64,000 nt of DNA from Mesorhizobium terrae (GTDB taxonomy: Bacteria; Pseudomonadota; Alphaproteobacteria; Rhizobiales; Rhizobiaceae). Of this stretch, positions 25,635-36,844 are shown piece by piece. Under the pieces are notes generated by a model. That model worked only from the letters and a program-made list of their open reading frames with translations. It was not told where the DNA came from and did not search any database. The DNA lies in contig NZ_CP044218.1 in assembly GCF_008727715.1 (NCBI RefSeq), forward strand, positions 2,428,501-2,492,500, written 5' to 3'. Within the stretch, counting starts at the first letter, position 1; each line of letters begins with the position of its first letter. Made by a program: the position numbers and the translations under genes.

Positions 25635-26222
25635 TCAGAGCGCGTATTTGGCCGCGAAATAAAGCAGGATGAGAATGGCAGCCGCCGCGCCCGCCAGTAG
25701 GCCAAGGCGCTTTTCGATGAAGTCGCGGATCGGTTCGCCGTAGCGCCTCAGCAGCCATGCCAGCAACAGGAAGCGGCCGCCGCGCGCCACGATGGCCAGC
25801 ACGATGAACAGCAGCAGATTGACGCCGATGACGCCGGACAGGATGGTCACCACCTTGATCGGCGGCAGGTGCGCGGCGCCCGAAGTGATCAGCATCAGGA
25901 CGATGAAGCCGATGCCGGACGAGGTGCGCAGGGCTTCGAATTCGTCATATTTGCCGTAGAATTCGAGCACCGGCTTGGCCACCGCCTCATAGGCGTAGTG
26001 ACCGATGAACCAGCCGGCTATTCCGCCCAGCACCGAGGCCACGGTGGCGATCAGCGCATAACGATAGGCGCGGTCGGGCCTGGACAATGCCATCGGTAGA
26101 TAGAGCACGTCCGCCGGCACGAGAAATACCGAGCTTTCGACGAAGGCGATGAAGGCCAGCCACCATTCGGCGGATTTTCGCGCCGCCAGCGACAAGGTCC
26201 AATCGTAAAGTCCGCGAAGCAT
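25635..26222 (-). CDS. DedA/YqaA family membrane protein
   Basis: A 195-residue VTT/SNARE-associated family protein. Conserved pieces include WWLAFIAFVESSVFLVPADVLYLPM and the glycine-rich GIAGWFIGHYAYE. Four to five helices are visible, as in YqaA. Related DedA/VTT proteins move phospholipids or undecaprenyl phosphate, but YqaA members are not characterised. The ATG at 26222 is supported by length and family start. Probably in operon with dsbB. Confidence 0.87.
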   Translation of the reverse strand: MLRGLYDWTLSLAARKSAEWWLAFIAFVESSVFLVPADVLYLPMALSRPDRAYRYALIATVASVLGGIAGWFIGHYAYEAVAKPVLEFYGKYDEFEALRTSSGIGFIVLMLITSGAAHLPPIKVVTILSGVIGVNLLLFIVLAIVARGGRFLLLAWLLRRYGEPIRDFIEKRLGLLAGAAAAILILLYFAAKYAL

Positions 26223-26417
26223 GCCGCCCCCTTTTTGATCAGTGCATGCTCTAGAAAGAATTTCTTGGCCACACAATGGCGCGAAGCATCACGAAACCGA
26301 AAGGCCGCACCCGTTGGCTCGGGCGTTGTCCATGATTTCGCAAAAGGAGCGGCCGCGCCAGTTGACGAATGGGTGCGCGACCGTATAGTCCGCGCCCATC
26401 TGGACCGCCCGGTCCGG

Positions 26418-26502
26418 GCCCCTATGGCGGAATTGGTAGACGCGCTCGACTCAAAATCGAGTTCCGCAAGGAGTGCTGGTTCGATCCCGGCTAGGGGCAC
26501 CA
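26418..26502 (+). tRNA. tRNA-Leu (anticodon CAA)
   Basis: An 85-base class II tRNA including an encoded CCA. Acceptor stem GCCCCTA pairs with TAGGGGC. The anticodon stem CTCGA / TCGAG holds the loop CTCAAAA, giving CAA. A short variable arm (TTCCGCAAGGA region) and the T loop TTCGATC are present. It reads UUG codons. No integrase gene or duplicated 3' end is seen nearby. Confidence 0.95.
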
Positions 26503-26919
26503 AAGTTTTCCCGTTTTTCTCAGGTGATCAACAGTCGTGCTGGCTGCACCCGGAGTGCCTGAGAGGTGCGCCCATGGTGGCGCTGGTTGGCCGCGTGACG
26601 TCGTTCATCCACCCTGTGCCCGCTTGCCTGGGGTGGGGGGTAGGGGTGCGGCAAGCGGGCGGCGACTATGCAACGTGCCTTCACATAATCGCATCAACAC
26701 CCTAGCCGACTTGCGTGGGTTTAGGAATGGCAAGTTTTACAATTGTCAAATATTTCAATAAGTTAGAATATAATGAAGTGTGATTGTAGATGCTGATCTC
26801 TGTTGCGTGTGGCGCGTTTGTACTTGCCACGTACACGGAAGCGATGCGCAGGCGCACGGCCAACTCGTTTTCATCGAGCTACCAGCCCATAACCCCATCG
26901 CAAACCGGTCTGGTTCGGG
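26503..26919. other. Intergenic region without a convincing gene
   Basis: It contains a perfect 11-bp inverted repeat, GCCCGCTTGCC (26618-26628) and GGCAAGCGGGC (26650-26660), whose 21-base loop is almost all G runs. An AT-rich patch (about 26710-26790), unlike the surroundings, follows. Open frames on the plus strand here run into the antisense of the next gene and show no family signs. Confidence 0.6.
26618..26660. repeat. Hairpin with G-run loop
   Basis: Two 11-bp arms flank a loop with G runs of four, six and four. It may fold as a stem with a two- or three-tetrad G-quadruplex. Its role is unknown; it lies between tRNA-Leu and the end of the minus-strand acyltransferase gene. Confidence 0.5.
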
Positions 26920-28203
26920 TCAACCGCGTCCGAGCAGGTTCCGAACCCGGTTTCGCAACAGCCGCGCGAAGTTGCGGGTCTCTCGATAGAGGTGCAGTTG
27001 CGACGCTGCCTGTCGGGTTGCCCTGTCGGCATCTGGGGTAAGGCCGATGACGAAGGTGCCGAACGGTCGCCGTTCGGACCAAAGACGGCTCATCACCGGA
27101 TGGTCCGGCACCGCGCAGGAATCGCTCATGACGATGTTTGGATCGTCGAGATGCTGCTTGGTCACCTCGATCATCAACAGCGTACCGGGCGAATAGGCGG
27201 CAAGGGTCTCGTCATAGGCCGTTTTCCAGGTATAGGCGTGCCCGGCCTCGACGAAGACGATCAGGCTGGCGATAGTACGGCCGTCAAGCGTCAGCGAATG
27301 AATACGGCACATGTCCTGTTCGGCGAGGCGGTGTACGGCTTCGCGTGCGAAGGCCGCGCGATAGCGGTCGATGGCCATGGCGGTGCGCTCACGCCCTTTC
27401 CAGCCGGAAGCCTCCAGCGTCAGGAAATTCTCGATCGCATGGCGGATCTCCTCCGGCCCGCGCGCCACGTGGTGTTCCAGCGTGCCCGTCTCGGCGAGCC
27501 GCCGTTTCAGGCGGCGAAATTCGCGATAGTGATGCGCTCGCAGCGACTGCTTGAGATAGGCGTCGCCGTCCAGTTCGCTGTGCAGAACCGGACGCAACGT
27601 TTCGCCGGTGGTCACCAGCGGCAGATTGCGCGCCTCAGCTAGCGCTTGCAGGAGGCTCGCCATCGGACCGTCAAGACGCATGTCCGGCAGGGCGAAAACC
27701 TTGGGGAGCTTGAGATGCGGCCGCGAAAGCATCGAGAAGAAATCCTCGATGACGCCGACAGGGTCGTCGCGGTCGACCAGGGGGGTGCCGACCGGGCCAA
27801 ACGGGCTGGCCCAGGTGCGCATGATGGAGACGCCGAGCGGAATGCCCGGCCGCTCGACCGAGAACGGAACCAGCAGGCGCAGCCGGCTGCGGTGTTCGTT
27901 GCCGTCGCGAATGACAGCCAGCCGCACTTCCCGATCTTCCAGACGCGGCATCGCCGGCGCGAGAAAGCGGGGGTTGAAGAAGACGTTGGGCTCGATGGTG
28001 CGATTGCACAGATAGTCGAGTTCCTCGACAAGGTCGAAACCCGCCGATGCAGGATAGATCGCGAGCGTACGCTCCGGGCGGTTGGCGGCGAGGAGTTCGA
28101 TCTCGGCCAGCTCCGCGGCATTGGGTGTGACACCCGCCAGACCGGTCATCATCGTTCCGGCGGGACCGCCACTGGTTTCCTCGATCAGCGGGATGGCAGC
28201 CAT
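26920..28203 (-). CDS. GNAT/FemAB-like acyltransferase (CelD/BcsL family)
   Basis: A 427-residue protein of the Acetyltransf_6 (CelD-like) family, related to proteins linked with exopolysaccharide or cellulose production. The C-terminal half holds the GNAT-like region (ENFLTLEASGWKGRERTAM, then IHSLTLDGRTIASLIVFV, YTWKTAYDETLAAYSPGTLL and SDSCAVPDHPVMSRLWSERR). No signal peptide is seen. Its ATG shares one base with the stop of the flippase gene upstream (TGATG), so the two are translationally coupled. A role in modifying an exported polysaccharide is inferred. Confidence 0.8.
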   Translation of the reverse strand: MAAIPLIEETSGGPAGTMMTGLAGVTPNAAELAEIELLAANRPERTLAIYPASAGFDLVEELDYLCNRTIEPNVFFNPRFLAPAMPRLEDREVRLAVIRDGNEHRSRLRLLVPFSVERPGIPLGVSIMRTWASPFGPVGTPLVDRDDPVGVIEDFFSMLSRPHLKLPKVFALPDMRLDGPMASLLQALAEARNLPLVTTGETLRPVLHSELDGDAYLKQSLRAHHYREFRRLKRRLAETGTLEHHVARGPEEIRHAIENFLTLEASGWKGRERTAMAIDRYRAAFAREAVHRLAEQDMCRIHSLTLDGRTIASLIVFVEAGHAYTWKTAYDETLAAYSPGTLLMIEVTKQHLDDPNIVMSDSCAVPDHPVMSRLWSERRPFGTFVIGLTPDADRATRQAASQLHLYRETRNFARLLRNRVRNLLGRG

Positions 28204-29603
28204 CAGGCGGCTCCTCTGGCAGGGATGAAAATGGCCATGGCGATACCCAGCTTACGCCAGACGGTGAACGACAGCGCGGTCGCCTCGAACAGCATTGCAA
28301 GGGCCGTAGCAAGTGCTGCGCCCCAAAGATGGAAATGCGGGATCAGGATGACGTTGAGCAAAATGTTGAAGGCGAGCGTCAGCGCAAAGACGGCGGCGCA
28401 GATGTTCTGGTTGCCGCTCATCGTCAGAAGGCTTTCGCAAGGGCCGACCGCGGCGCGGGCGACGACGCCGAAGACCAGCAGGAAGAGCAAAGGATAACCG
28501 GCATCGAACTCCGGCCCGAACAGCACGAGCATCGGTTTGCCGAGCAACAGCACCACCAGCGCCATCAGCACCGAGGGCCAGAACGTCCATGACACGGTTT
28601 CACGGGCGAAGGCGGCAAGCTTGCTCCGTTCACCGTGGGTGTAGTGCGCATATCGCTGGGCGACGCCCGCCTTGACGGCGAAATAAACGAAGTGAACGAG
28701 CGCCAGCGTCTTCACGGTGGCGAAATAGACGGCGACGTCGTCCGGGGTCAGGTAAAACCCCACCATCAAGACATCGGCGTTGGTGAGCAGGAAGAAGAAG
28801 CTTTCGACCAGGAAGATCGGCAGCGATACGACAAGCCAGTCGCGGATATGGATGGCCGTCGGGCCTGCCGGAACGCGAGCGTCGGTGCGTGCGGTGATGC
28901 TGACGAGTTGGCCAATCGTCGTCGCATAGGTGGCAACGATCGAGGCGATCAGTGCCGTCTTAGCGTCCGGCGGCATGCCGATCAACAGGGCAAGCGCCAT
29001 GCAGGCAAGGATCGCCAATGGACGGATGATGTAGGTGGCTGACAAGGCAGACAGCGCCCAGGAATTGGCGCGGGCTATTCCTTGCAGCAGATCGGACATC
29101 GCGATCATCGGCAGGCAGAAGATGCCGAGCACGAAGGGGATCACATAGTAGCTTTCGATCCTGCTCGAGAAGAGCCAGACACCGCCCACACCGATGAGTG
29201 CGATCACGGTCGACGCGACCAGCACGAAAAGCCGACTCGCCAGCAGAATACCGCGCAACTCGGCCATCTTGCCGTGTTCGCGAAATTCCGGGATGAAGCG
29301 GATCACCGATGTGTGGAAGCCGAGGCAGGACAGGTTGCCGACGATGATCATGGTCGTCCACACCAGCACTAGGATGCCGTACTCGAACGAGCCCATCCAG
29401 CGGGCCATCAGGACCTGGCTGACAAAGGCGATGACGGCGCTGATGACGCGGATGACGAAAGCGATGAGCGAAATGCGGCCGGCTTCGCCGCGTTCGTCCG
29501 AGGAAAAGAGGATCGCGTCGACCCGGCCGAGAAATGGCCTCGCCCGCAGCGCCAAACGCTGCGGCAGAAGCCGCTCGGCTGTCATGGCCGCGGAAAAGCG
29601 CAC
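28203..29603 (-). CDS. Polysaccharide flippase (Wzx/MATE-like, MVF superfamily)
   Basis: A 466-residue membrane protein with about 12-14 helices; the start is GTG with GGGAG upstream. The N-terminus is cytoplasmic and long. ISLIAFVIRVISAVIAFVSQ, then MGSFEYGILVLVWTTMIIVG, is typical of polysaccharide-export flippases. It would move undecaprenyl-linked or similar saccharides across the inner membrane. It is coupled to the downstream acyltransferase gene, and no glycosyltransferase lies nearby. Confidence 0.83.
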   Translation of the reverse strand: MRFSAAMTAERLLPQRLALRARPFLGRVDAILFSSDERGEAGRISLIAFVIRVISAVIAFVSQVLMARWMGSFEYGILVLVWTTMIIVGNLSCLGFHTSVIRFIPEFREHGKMAELRGILLASRLFVLVASTVIALIGVGGVWLFSSRIESYYVIPFVLGIFCLPMIAMSDLLQGIARANSWALSALSATYIIRPLAILACMALALLIGMPPDAKTALIASIVATYATTIGQLVSITARTDARVPAGPTAIHIRDWLVVSLPIFLVESFFFLLTNADVLMVGFYLTPDDVAVYFATVKTLALVHFVYFAVKAGVAQRYAHYTHGERSKLAAFARETVSWTFWPSVLMALVVLLLGKPMLVLFGPEFDAGYPLLFLLVFGVVARAAVGPCESLLTMSGNQNICAAVFALTLAFNILLNVILIPHFHLWGAALATALAMLFEATALSFTVWRKLGIAMAIFIPARGAA

Positions 29604-29697
29604 ACCCTACTCCCGTTTTGTGCCAGAACCTTAACAGTCTCAGGCACCACAGACTATCTATTCGCTACACCTTAAAAAACGGTTCGGGAGGGGTTTG

Positions 29698-29937
29698 ATG
29701 ATCGGTGAGAATGAACGCAAGGCGATGCTCGAAGCCTATTCGATCGGGCCGAAGATGATCGCCTATCTCGAAGAAATCGGCATCGAGCGGCTGGCTGATC
29801 TCAAAGGTGCGGATGCCGGCGAAATAGCCATGCGCATCGACATTGCGATGGGGCGCAAGCACATGAACCGACTGGGTGTCGCTGCACTGGAGAACCTGAT
29901 CGCGTTGGCCAATGAGCGGTCGCACGACGCGCTGTGA
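29698..29937 (+). CDS. Small helix-hairpin-helix protein
   Basis: A 79-residue protein. SIGPKMIAYLEEIGIERLADLKG reads as a helix-hairpin-helix (about residues 16-40), followed by DIAMGRKHMNRLGVAALENLIALA. It resembles the Cdd1/TfoX C-terminal type of small helical domains; a nucleic acid or protein contact role is possible. The ATG 29698 has a strong GGGAGGGG upstream. Divergent from the flippase gene. Function unknown. Confidence 0.75.
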   Translation: MIGENERKAMLEAYSIGPKMIAYLEEIGIERLADLKGADAGEIAMRIDIAMGRKHMNRLGVAALENLIALANERSHDAL

Positions 29938-30118
29938 TCGCGACGGATGTATTCTTGGTTGCATTTGTCGCCGCATGCCGACAATCCCATGCCCCGGGGC
30001 GCGCGGCTAATCTCTGCGGCCGCTCTCAAAAAGCTGATCCGGTTGCATGGAACAATCGGAACCCGGTGCGCATTGGAAATGCGTCGGCAAAGAGGTTGCC
30101 GATATCGAGGGCTATACG

Positions 30119-30490
30119 ATGAAAACGACATTGGGTTTTCTGCTGGCCGCCGGCGTATTGACGCCGTTGGCGGGCAGTTTCGCCGCCGAGCCTCTGAAGA
30201 CGATGACGGAGGTGGGGGCAGCCCTGCAGAATTGCTGGGTTCCGCCTTCGACCGATGCCAAGGGCTCGGTCACCCTGCAATTCAGCTTCAAGCGGGACGG
30301 TACCCTGATCGGCCCGCCCCGGCCAACCAACATCCAGGTCGATGGCGAAGCCGACAAACGCAAACAGCTCGTGCAGGCAGCGACGGATGCTGTTCAACAT
30401 TGCATGCCGCTCGCCTTCGAGCCCAAGCTCGCCGACGGGATCGCGGGCACGATGTTCACGCTCCGGCTTGAATCGCCGAAGCGTCAGTAA
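30119..30490 (+). CDS. Secreted TonB C-terminal-like hypothetical protein
   Basis: A 123-residue exported protein. A signal peptide (MKTTLGFLLAAGVLTPLAG) with likely cleavage after SFA precedes a domain with NCWVPP, GSVTLQFSFKRDGTLIGPP and VQHCMPLAF. Two cysteines (NCW and HCM) could pair. The shape recalls TonB/TolA C-terminal domains, where a Cys pair joins strands. The start is chosen for the signal peptide. It ends 38 bases before the convergent secA gene. No specific function is assigned. Confidence 0.72.
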   Translation: MKTTLGFLLAAGVLTPLAGSFAAEPLKTMTEVGAALQNCWVPPSTDAKGSVTLQFSFKRDGTLIGPPRPTNIQVDGEADKRKQLVQAATDAVQHCMPLAFEPKLADGIAGTMFTLRLESPKRQ

Positions 30491-30528
30491 GGTCTCTGGG
30501 TGCTCGCAACAACCGCGGCGCCGGCTAT

Positions 30529-33255
<2,727 letters not shown>

Positions 33256-33496
33256 TCAATGGTCCTTTCGCTTGCAATCCTGGGTCCGGGGACGGATGCG
33301 GCAGGCATCCGACGAACCCGCCCGAACAGAGAAACACCAAAAAGCGCCCGGAAAACGGTTCTGGACGCAAAGTCGTTGGACAGATAAGAGGGGGCACAAT
33401 CGATGTCAACGCTGCGTTATCGACCCGCAGAACGCCAAATTCCGCCACATTCCGGCTGATCAAAAGACCTCAACGTCCCCATCGGAGCTCTTTCGT

Positions 33497-34432
33497 ATGT
33501 CCTTATTGTTTCGCCGTGCGTCGCTCGCCAGCCTAGGTTTGGCCGTCGGCCTGTCGGCTTTGTCGCTTTCGCCTCTGGCCGCCCAGGAAACTCAGCCGGC
33601 CCAGCCGGCCCAGCCGGCCGATGCCGCCGCAACTCCGGCTGCTGCTCCGGTCGATCCGAACGCAGTCGTTGCCACGGTTGACGGCAAGCCGATCACTGAA
33701 GCGGATTTGACGCTCGCCGAAGGTGAATTGTCGAAGCAATTCGCGCAGCTTCCGCCGGAACAGCGCCGCGCCGCCGCCCTTTCCGCGGCCATCGAGATCA
33801 AGGTTCTTGCCGCGAAGGCCGTCGCCGACGGGCTCGACAAGGATCCCGATTTCCAGCGTCGCGCAGCCTTCCTGCAGCAGCGCGCCCTGCATGGCGAGAT
33901 GGTCGAAAAGGAAGTGGTCGGCAAGATCACCGACGCCGACATTCGCGCACGCTACGACAAGGAAATCGCCGCGCAGCCGCCGGTGAACGAGGTCCACGCC
34001 CGTCACATTCTCGTGAAGACCAAGGAAGAAGCCGAGGCGATCATCAAGAAGCTGGAAGGCGGCGCCGATTTCCAGAAACTGGCGAGCGAGAACACCAACG
34101 ATCCGAGCGGCAAGACCAGCGGCGGCGATCTCGGTTTCTTCGGCCCTGGCCAGATGGTGCCGGAGTTCGAGAAGGCGGCATTCGCGCTTGAGGTCGGCGC
34201 CTACACCAAGGAGCCTGTGCAGACCCAGTTCGGCTGGCATGTCATCAAGGTGGAGGACAAGCGCCAGCAGCAACCCCCGGCTTTCGACCAGGTCAAGGAC
34301 CAGGCCCGTTCGGCGGTCGTTCGCGACAAATATTTCGCGCTGGTCAAGGAAGCCCGCAAGAGCGCCAAGGTCGACATTCCGGATGAAAACCTGCGCAAGG
34401 CCGTCGAGGCAGCCGAAGGCGGCGCCAAGTAA
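33497..34432 (+). CDS. Periplasmic peptidyl-prolyl isomerase, parvulin type (PpiC/SurA-like)
   Basis: A 311-residue exported foldase. A signal peptide (MSLLFRRASLASLGLAVGLS) ends near LAAQ, then a Pro/Ala-rich linker made partly by a 9-base tandem repeat. A SurA-N-like segment (TEADLTLAEGELSKQF) leads to a parvulin PPIase domain (about residues 165-255): VHARHILVKTKEEAEAII, SGGDLGFFGPGQMVPEFE and FGWHVIKVED. The frame extends far upstream as an artefact over secA; ATG 33497 gives the signal peptide. A terminator follows. Lies next to secA, as expected for an export-associated chaperone. Confidence 0.9.
   Translation: MSLLFRRASLASLGLAVGLSALSLSPLAAQETQPAQPAQPADAAATPAAAPVDPNAVVATVDGKPITEADLTLAEGELSKQFAQLPPEQRRAAALSAAIEIKVLAAKAVADGLDKDPDFQRRAAFLQQRALHGEMVEKEVVGKITDADIRARYDKEIAAQPPVNEVHARHILVKTKEEAEAIIKKLEGGADFQKLASENTNDPSGKTSGGDLGFFGPGQMVPEFEKAAFALEVGAYTKEPVQTQFGWHVIKVEDKRQQQPPAFDQVKDQARSAVVRDKYFALVKEARKSAKVDIPDENLRKAVEAAEGGAK
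33593..33619 (+). repeat. Three tandem CAGCCGGCC units
   Basis: Three exact 9-base copies encode QPAQPAQPA in the linker after the PPIase signal peptide. Such runs change length easily by slippage in frame. Confidence 0.8.
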
Positions 34433-34476
34433 GCTTCGATCTACCTCTTTAGGTAGCCAGACGCTTTGTAGTCGAT

Positions 34477-34509
34477 GGGAGCGGTACCTTCACAGGTATC
34501 GCTCCCTTT
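34477..34509 (+). terminator. Intrinsic terminator of the PPIase gene
   Basis: A 13-bp stem (GGGAGCGGTACCT / AGGTATCGCTCCC, one G-U pair) with a TCAC loop is followed by TTTCCATTTT. It ends the isomerase transcript before the convergent TetR gene. Confidence 0.85.
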
Positions 34510-34545
34510 CCATTTTATGCCGGCTCCTTCCCGAGCATAAGGTTC

Positions 34546-35139
34546 CTAGACCTTGATGCCGTTGACGATGGCGCCGACGGCGGCCCGCAATTTGTCCTCG
34601 CTCTCATCCAGCCGGCCAGTCAGCAGGTGGGTCCAGGCATAGGACGAGACCATGTCGGCTATCTGGCTGGGGTCTACGCCGCGGGCGACCTCGCCTCGAT
34701 CGATGGCACGTTCGACCAACTTGCCGGTGTAGGCACGCCGGCCGCGCGCATAGTCGGCCAACGCTTCGGCGGCGGCGGCGTCGAACTGTGCCTCGGCAAT
34801 CAGCGAGCGGAAGATGTTGCCGGCAGGCGTATCGCGCCACGATCCAAATAAACTGCGGAGGAACTGGAACAGGTCCTCCTCGATGTTGCCGGTGTCGGCA
34901 TAAACGATGTCGCGCTTCTGACGCTGATAGACCTCGATCAGCAGGGCTGCCTTGCTCGGCCACCAGCGATAGATGGTCGGCTTACCGGCGCGGGCCCTGC
35001 GTGCCACGGCTTCGATGGAAAAGCCGGAATAACCGGCTTCATGCAGTACGGCCTCCGCCGCGTCGAGGATGGCCTCGGCGCTGGCGGGGTTGCGTCTGGC
35101 GCCGATCGACCGGCGCGCCTTTTCTTCTGTCGCGTTCAA
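34546..35139 (-). CDS. TetR/AcrR family transcriptional regulator
   Basis: A 197-residue repressor. The N-terminal DNA-binding domain (about residues 18-65) holds AILDAAEAVLHEAGYSGFSIEAVARRARAGKPTIYRWWPSKAALL split by a clear helix-turn-helix ending in YRWW. The C-terminal ligand domain (about 75-190) resembles TetR_C_16-type regulators. It is divergent from a small membrane protein gene. Two near-identical operators lie in the shared promoter (35194-35237), so autorepression and control of the neighbour are likely. Ligand unknown. Confidence 0.9.
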   Translation of the reverse strand: MNATEEKARRSIGARRNPASAEAILDAAEAVLHEAGYSGFSIEAVARRARAGKPTIYRWWPSKAALLIEVYQRQKRDIVYADTGNIEEDLFQFLRSLFGSWRDTPAGNIFRSLIAEAQFDAAAAEALADYARGRRAYTGKLVERAIDRGEVARGVDPSQIADMVSSYAWTHLLTGRLDESEDKLRAAVGAIVNGIKV

Positions 35140-35186
35140 TTTTGCCCAAGGGTCTCGAAGTTCGCCTGGCGACTATACATCATCCC

Positions 35187-35237
35187 TTGACGAAACGAAA
35201 CGGCTCGTTCTATATATGCAACGAAACGTATCGTTCT
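35187..35237 (+). promoter_or_regulatory. Tandem TetR operators with overlapping sigma-70-like promoter
   Basis: Two 18-base copies, AACGAAACGGCTCGTTCT (35194-35211) and AACGAAACGTATCGTTCT (35220-35237), differ by two bases. Each is an imperfect palindrome (AACGA...TCGTT). A -35 TTGACG (35187-35192) precedes the first; a -10 TATATA (35211-35216) lies between them, 18 bases away. Binding would block the promoter of the small membrane protein gene. Confidence 0.7.
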
Positions 35238-35250
35238 TATGGAGATTGCT

Positions 35251-35511
35251 ATGACTGCCACGTCCGCCCCCTCGCAGGCTCCCGCCGCCCGGCCCCGTTT
35301 TTCGCGTCCGCGTTTCGCTCTGATGGTGTTGATCGGGGTGTACCCGCTGATCACCACGATCCTTTATCTTCTTGGGCCGCTGACCGAGCACTGGGCGATC
35401 TGGCAGCGCACTCTGGTGATCGCGCCGATGATGGTTGGCGCCATGATATGGGGATTGATCCCGACCGTGCAGCGCGTGTTCAGCGGTTTCATCAACCCCG
35501 CGGCTCGTTGA
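35251..35511 (+). CDS. Small DUF2798-like membrane protein under TetR control
   Basis: An 86-residue protein, Pro/Ala-rich at the N-terminus (TATSAPSQAPAARP), then two helices (FALMVLIGVYPLITTILYLLG and LVIAPMMVGAMIWGLIPTV). ATG 35251 has GGAGA five bases upstream, preferred to the ATG at 35239 inside the operator. The gene directly follows the two operators of the divergent TetR regulator, so it is its likely main target. It resembles small two-helix proteins annotated DUF2798, though that label is uncertain. Function unknown. Confidence 0.75.
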   Translation: MTATSAPSQAPAARPRFSRPRFALMVLIGVYPLITTILYLLGPLTEHWAIWQRTLVIAPMMVGAMIWGLIPTVQRVFSGFINPAAR

Positions 35512-35598
35512 GACGAGGCGAAAACGCCTTGCGAAGCCTCGTGCTATCGGGCAAACGGTCCATGCTTTCACCGCTTGCCTGGGTCGCAGAGGTTTTTC

Positions 35599-36840
35599 AT
35601 GTCCACAACCGTTTCCCCGCTCGCTCCGAAGAAATATCCCAAGATGCCGGCTGTCGAGGGCGTGCGCATCGCCACGGCCGAAGCGGGTATCAAATACAAG
35701 AACCGAACCGACCTCCTTGCGATGGTGTTCGATCCGGGCACTACCGTCGCCGGCGTGTTCACCCGCTCGAAATGCCCGTCGGCGCCGGTCGATCTGTGCC
35801 GGCAGAATCTCGGCCAGGGCAAGGCGCGCGTGCTGGTCGTCAATTCCGGCAACGCCAATGCCTTCACCGGCAAGAAGGGCCGGGAGACGACGTCGACGAC
35901 GGCGCAGGCGGCAGCCAAGGCCGCTGGCTGCGCCTCCGACGAGATATTCCTGGCGTCCACCGGTGTCATCGGGGAGCCGCTCGACCCGGGCAAATACAGC
36001 CATCTCCTGGCCGGTATGGTCAAGGATGCCAGGCCCGACCAGTGGACCGAGGCGGCCAAGGCCATCATGACCACCGACACCTTCCCGAAGGTGGTGACGG
36101 CCACCGTCAAGCTGGGCGATACCGATGTGACGCTGAACGGCATCGCCAAGGGCGCCGGCATGATCGCGCCCGATATGGCGACCATGCTCTCCTTCGTTGC
36201 CACCGATGCGCCGATTGCGGCGCCGGTGTTGCAGGAACTTCTCTCAAAAGGCACGGCCAAGACCTTCAACGCCGTCACGGTCGACAGCGACACGTCGACA
36301 AGCGATACGCTGCTGCTTTTCGCGACCGGTGCGGCTGCCAAGCGCGGCGCGCCGGTGATCGCCGATGCCAAGGATACCCGCCTTGGCGTGTTCCGCCGCG
36401 CGCTCAACAAGATGCTGAAGCAATTGGCGCTGCAGGTGGTGCGCGACGGCGAAGGCGCCCGCAAGCAGATCGAGGTGACCGTGACCGGCGCCAAATCGGC
36501 ACGTTCGGCCAAGCGCGTCGCGCTGTCGATCGCCAATTCGCCATTGGTCAAGACCGCGGTCGCGGGCGAGGATGCCAATTGGGGCCGGGTGGTGATGGCT
36601 GTCGGCAAGGCCGGCGAGCCGGCCGATCGCGACCGTCTGTCGATCTGGTTCGGTGACAATCGTCTCGCCGTCGATGGTGAGCGCGACCCTGCCTATTCGG
36701 AACAGGCGACGTCGACCTATATGAAGCGGGACAGCATCGTCATTCGTGCCGATCTCGGCATTGGCCGTGGCAAGGCCACCGTCTGGACGTGCGATCTCAC
36801 CAAGGAATATGTCGCGATCAATGGCGACTATCGGAGCTAG
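35599..36840 (+). CDS. argJ: Bifunctional glutamate N-acetyltransferase/amino-acid acetyltransferase ArgJ
   Basis: Arginine biosynthesis enzyme, 413 residues, that moves acetyl from N-acetylornithine to glutamate and in bifunctional forms also uses acetyl-CoA. The precursor self-cleaves before Thr195 in PDMATMLSF, giving two subunits. Also visible: [24 protein letters not shown] and the C-terminal [24 protein letters not shown] 35599 has GCAGAGG upstream. It is followed after four bases by a GNAT gene. Confidence 0.97.
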   Translation: MSTTVSPLAPKKYPKMPAVEGVRIATAEAGIKYKNRTDLLAMVFDPGTTVAGVFTRSKCPSAPVDLCRQNLGQGKARVLVVNSGNANAFTGKKGRETTSTTAQAAAKAAGCASDEIFLASTGVIGEPLDPGKYSHLLAGMVKDARPDQWTEAAKAIMTTDTFPKVVTATVKLGDTDVTLNGIAKGAGMIAPDMATMLSFVATDAPIAAPVLQELLSKGTAKTFNAVTVDSDTSTSDTLLLFATGAAAKRGAPVIADAKDTRLGVFRRALNKMLKQLALQVVRDGEGARKQIEVTVTGAKSARSAKRVALSIANSPLVKTAVAGEDANWGRVVMAVGKAGEPADRDRLSIWFGDNRLAVDGERDPAYSEQATSTYMKRDSIVIRADLGIGRGKATVWTCDLTKEYVAINGDYRS

Positions 36841-36844
36841 CCGT

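Noticed and set aside
26418..26919. Integrative element at tRNA-Leu
   Set aside because: No integrase, no direct repeat of the tRNA 3' end and no phage-like gene in the window.
26790..27041. 83-residue plus-strand frame in the gap after tRNA-Leu
   Set aside because: Its second half is antisense to the acyltransferase gene and no ribosome site is visible.
29947..30471. 174-residue plus-strand frame over the secreted protein gene
   Set aside because: Overlaps the signal-peptide gene in another frame; Arg-rich, no motif.
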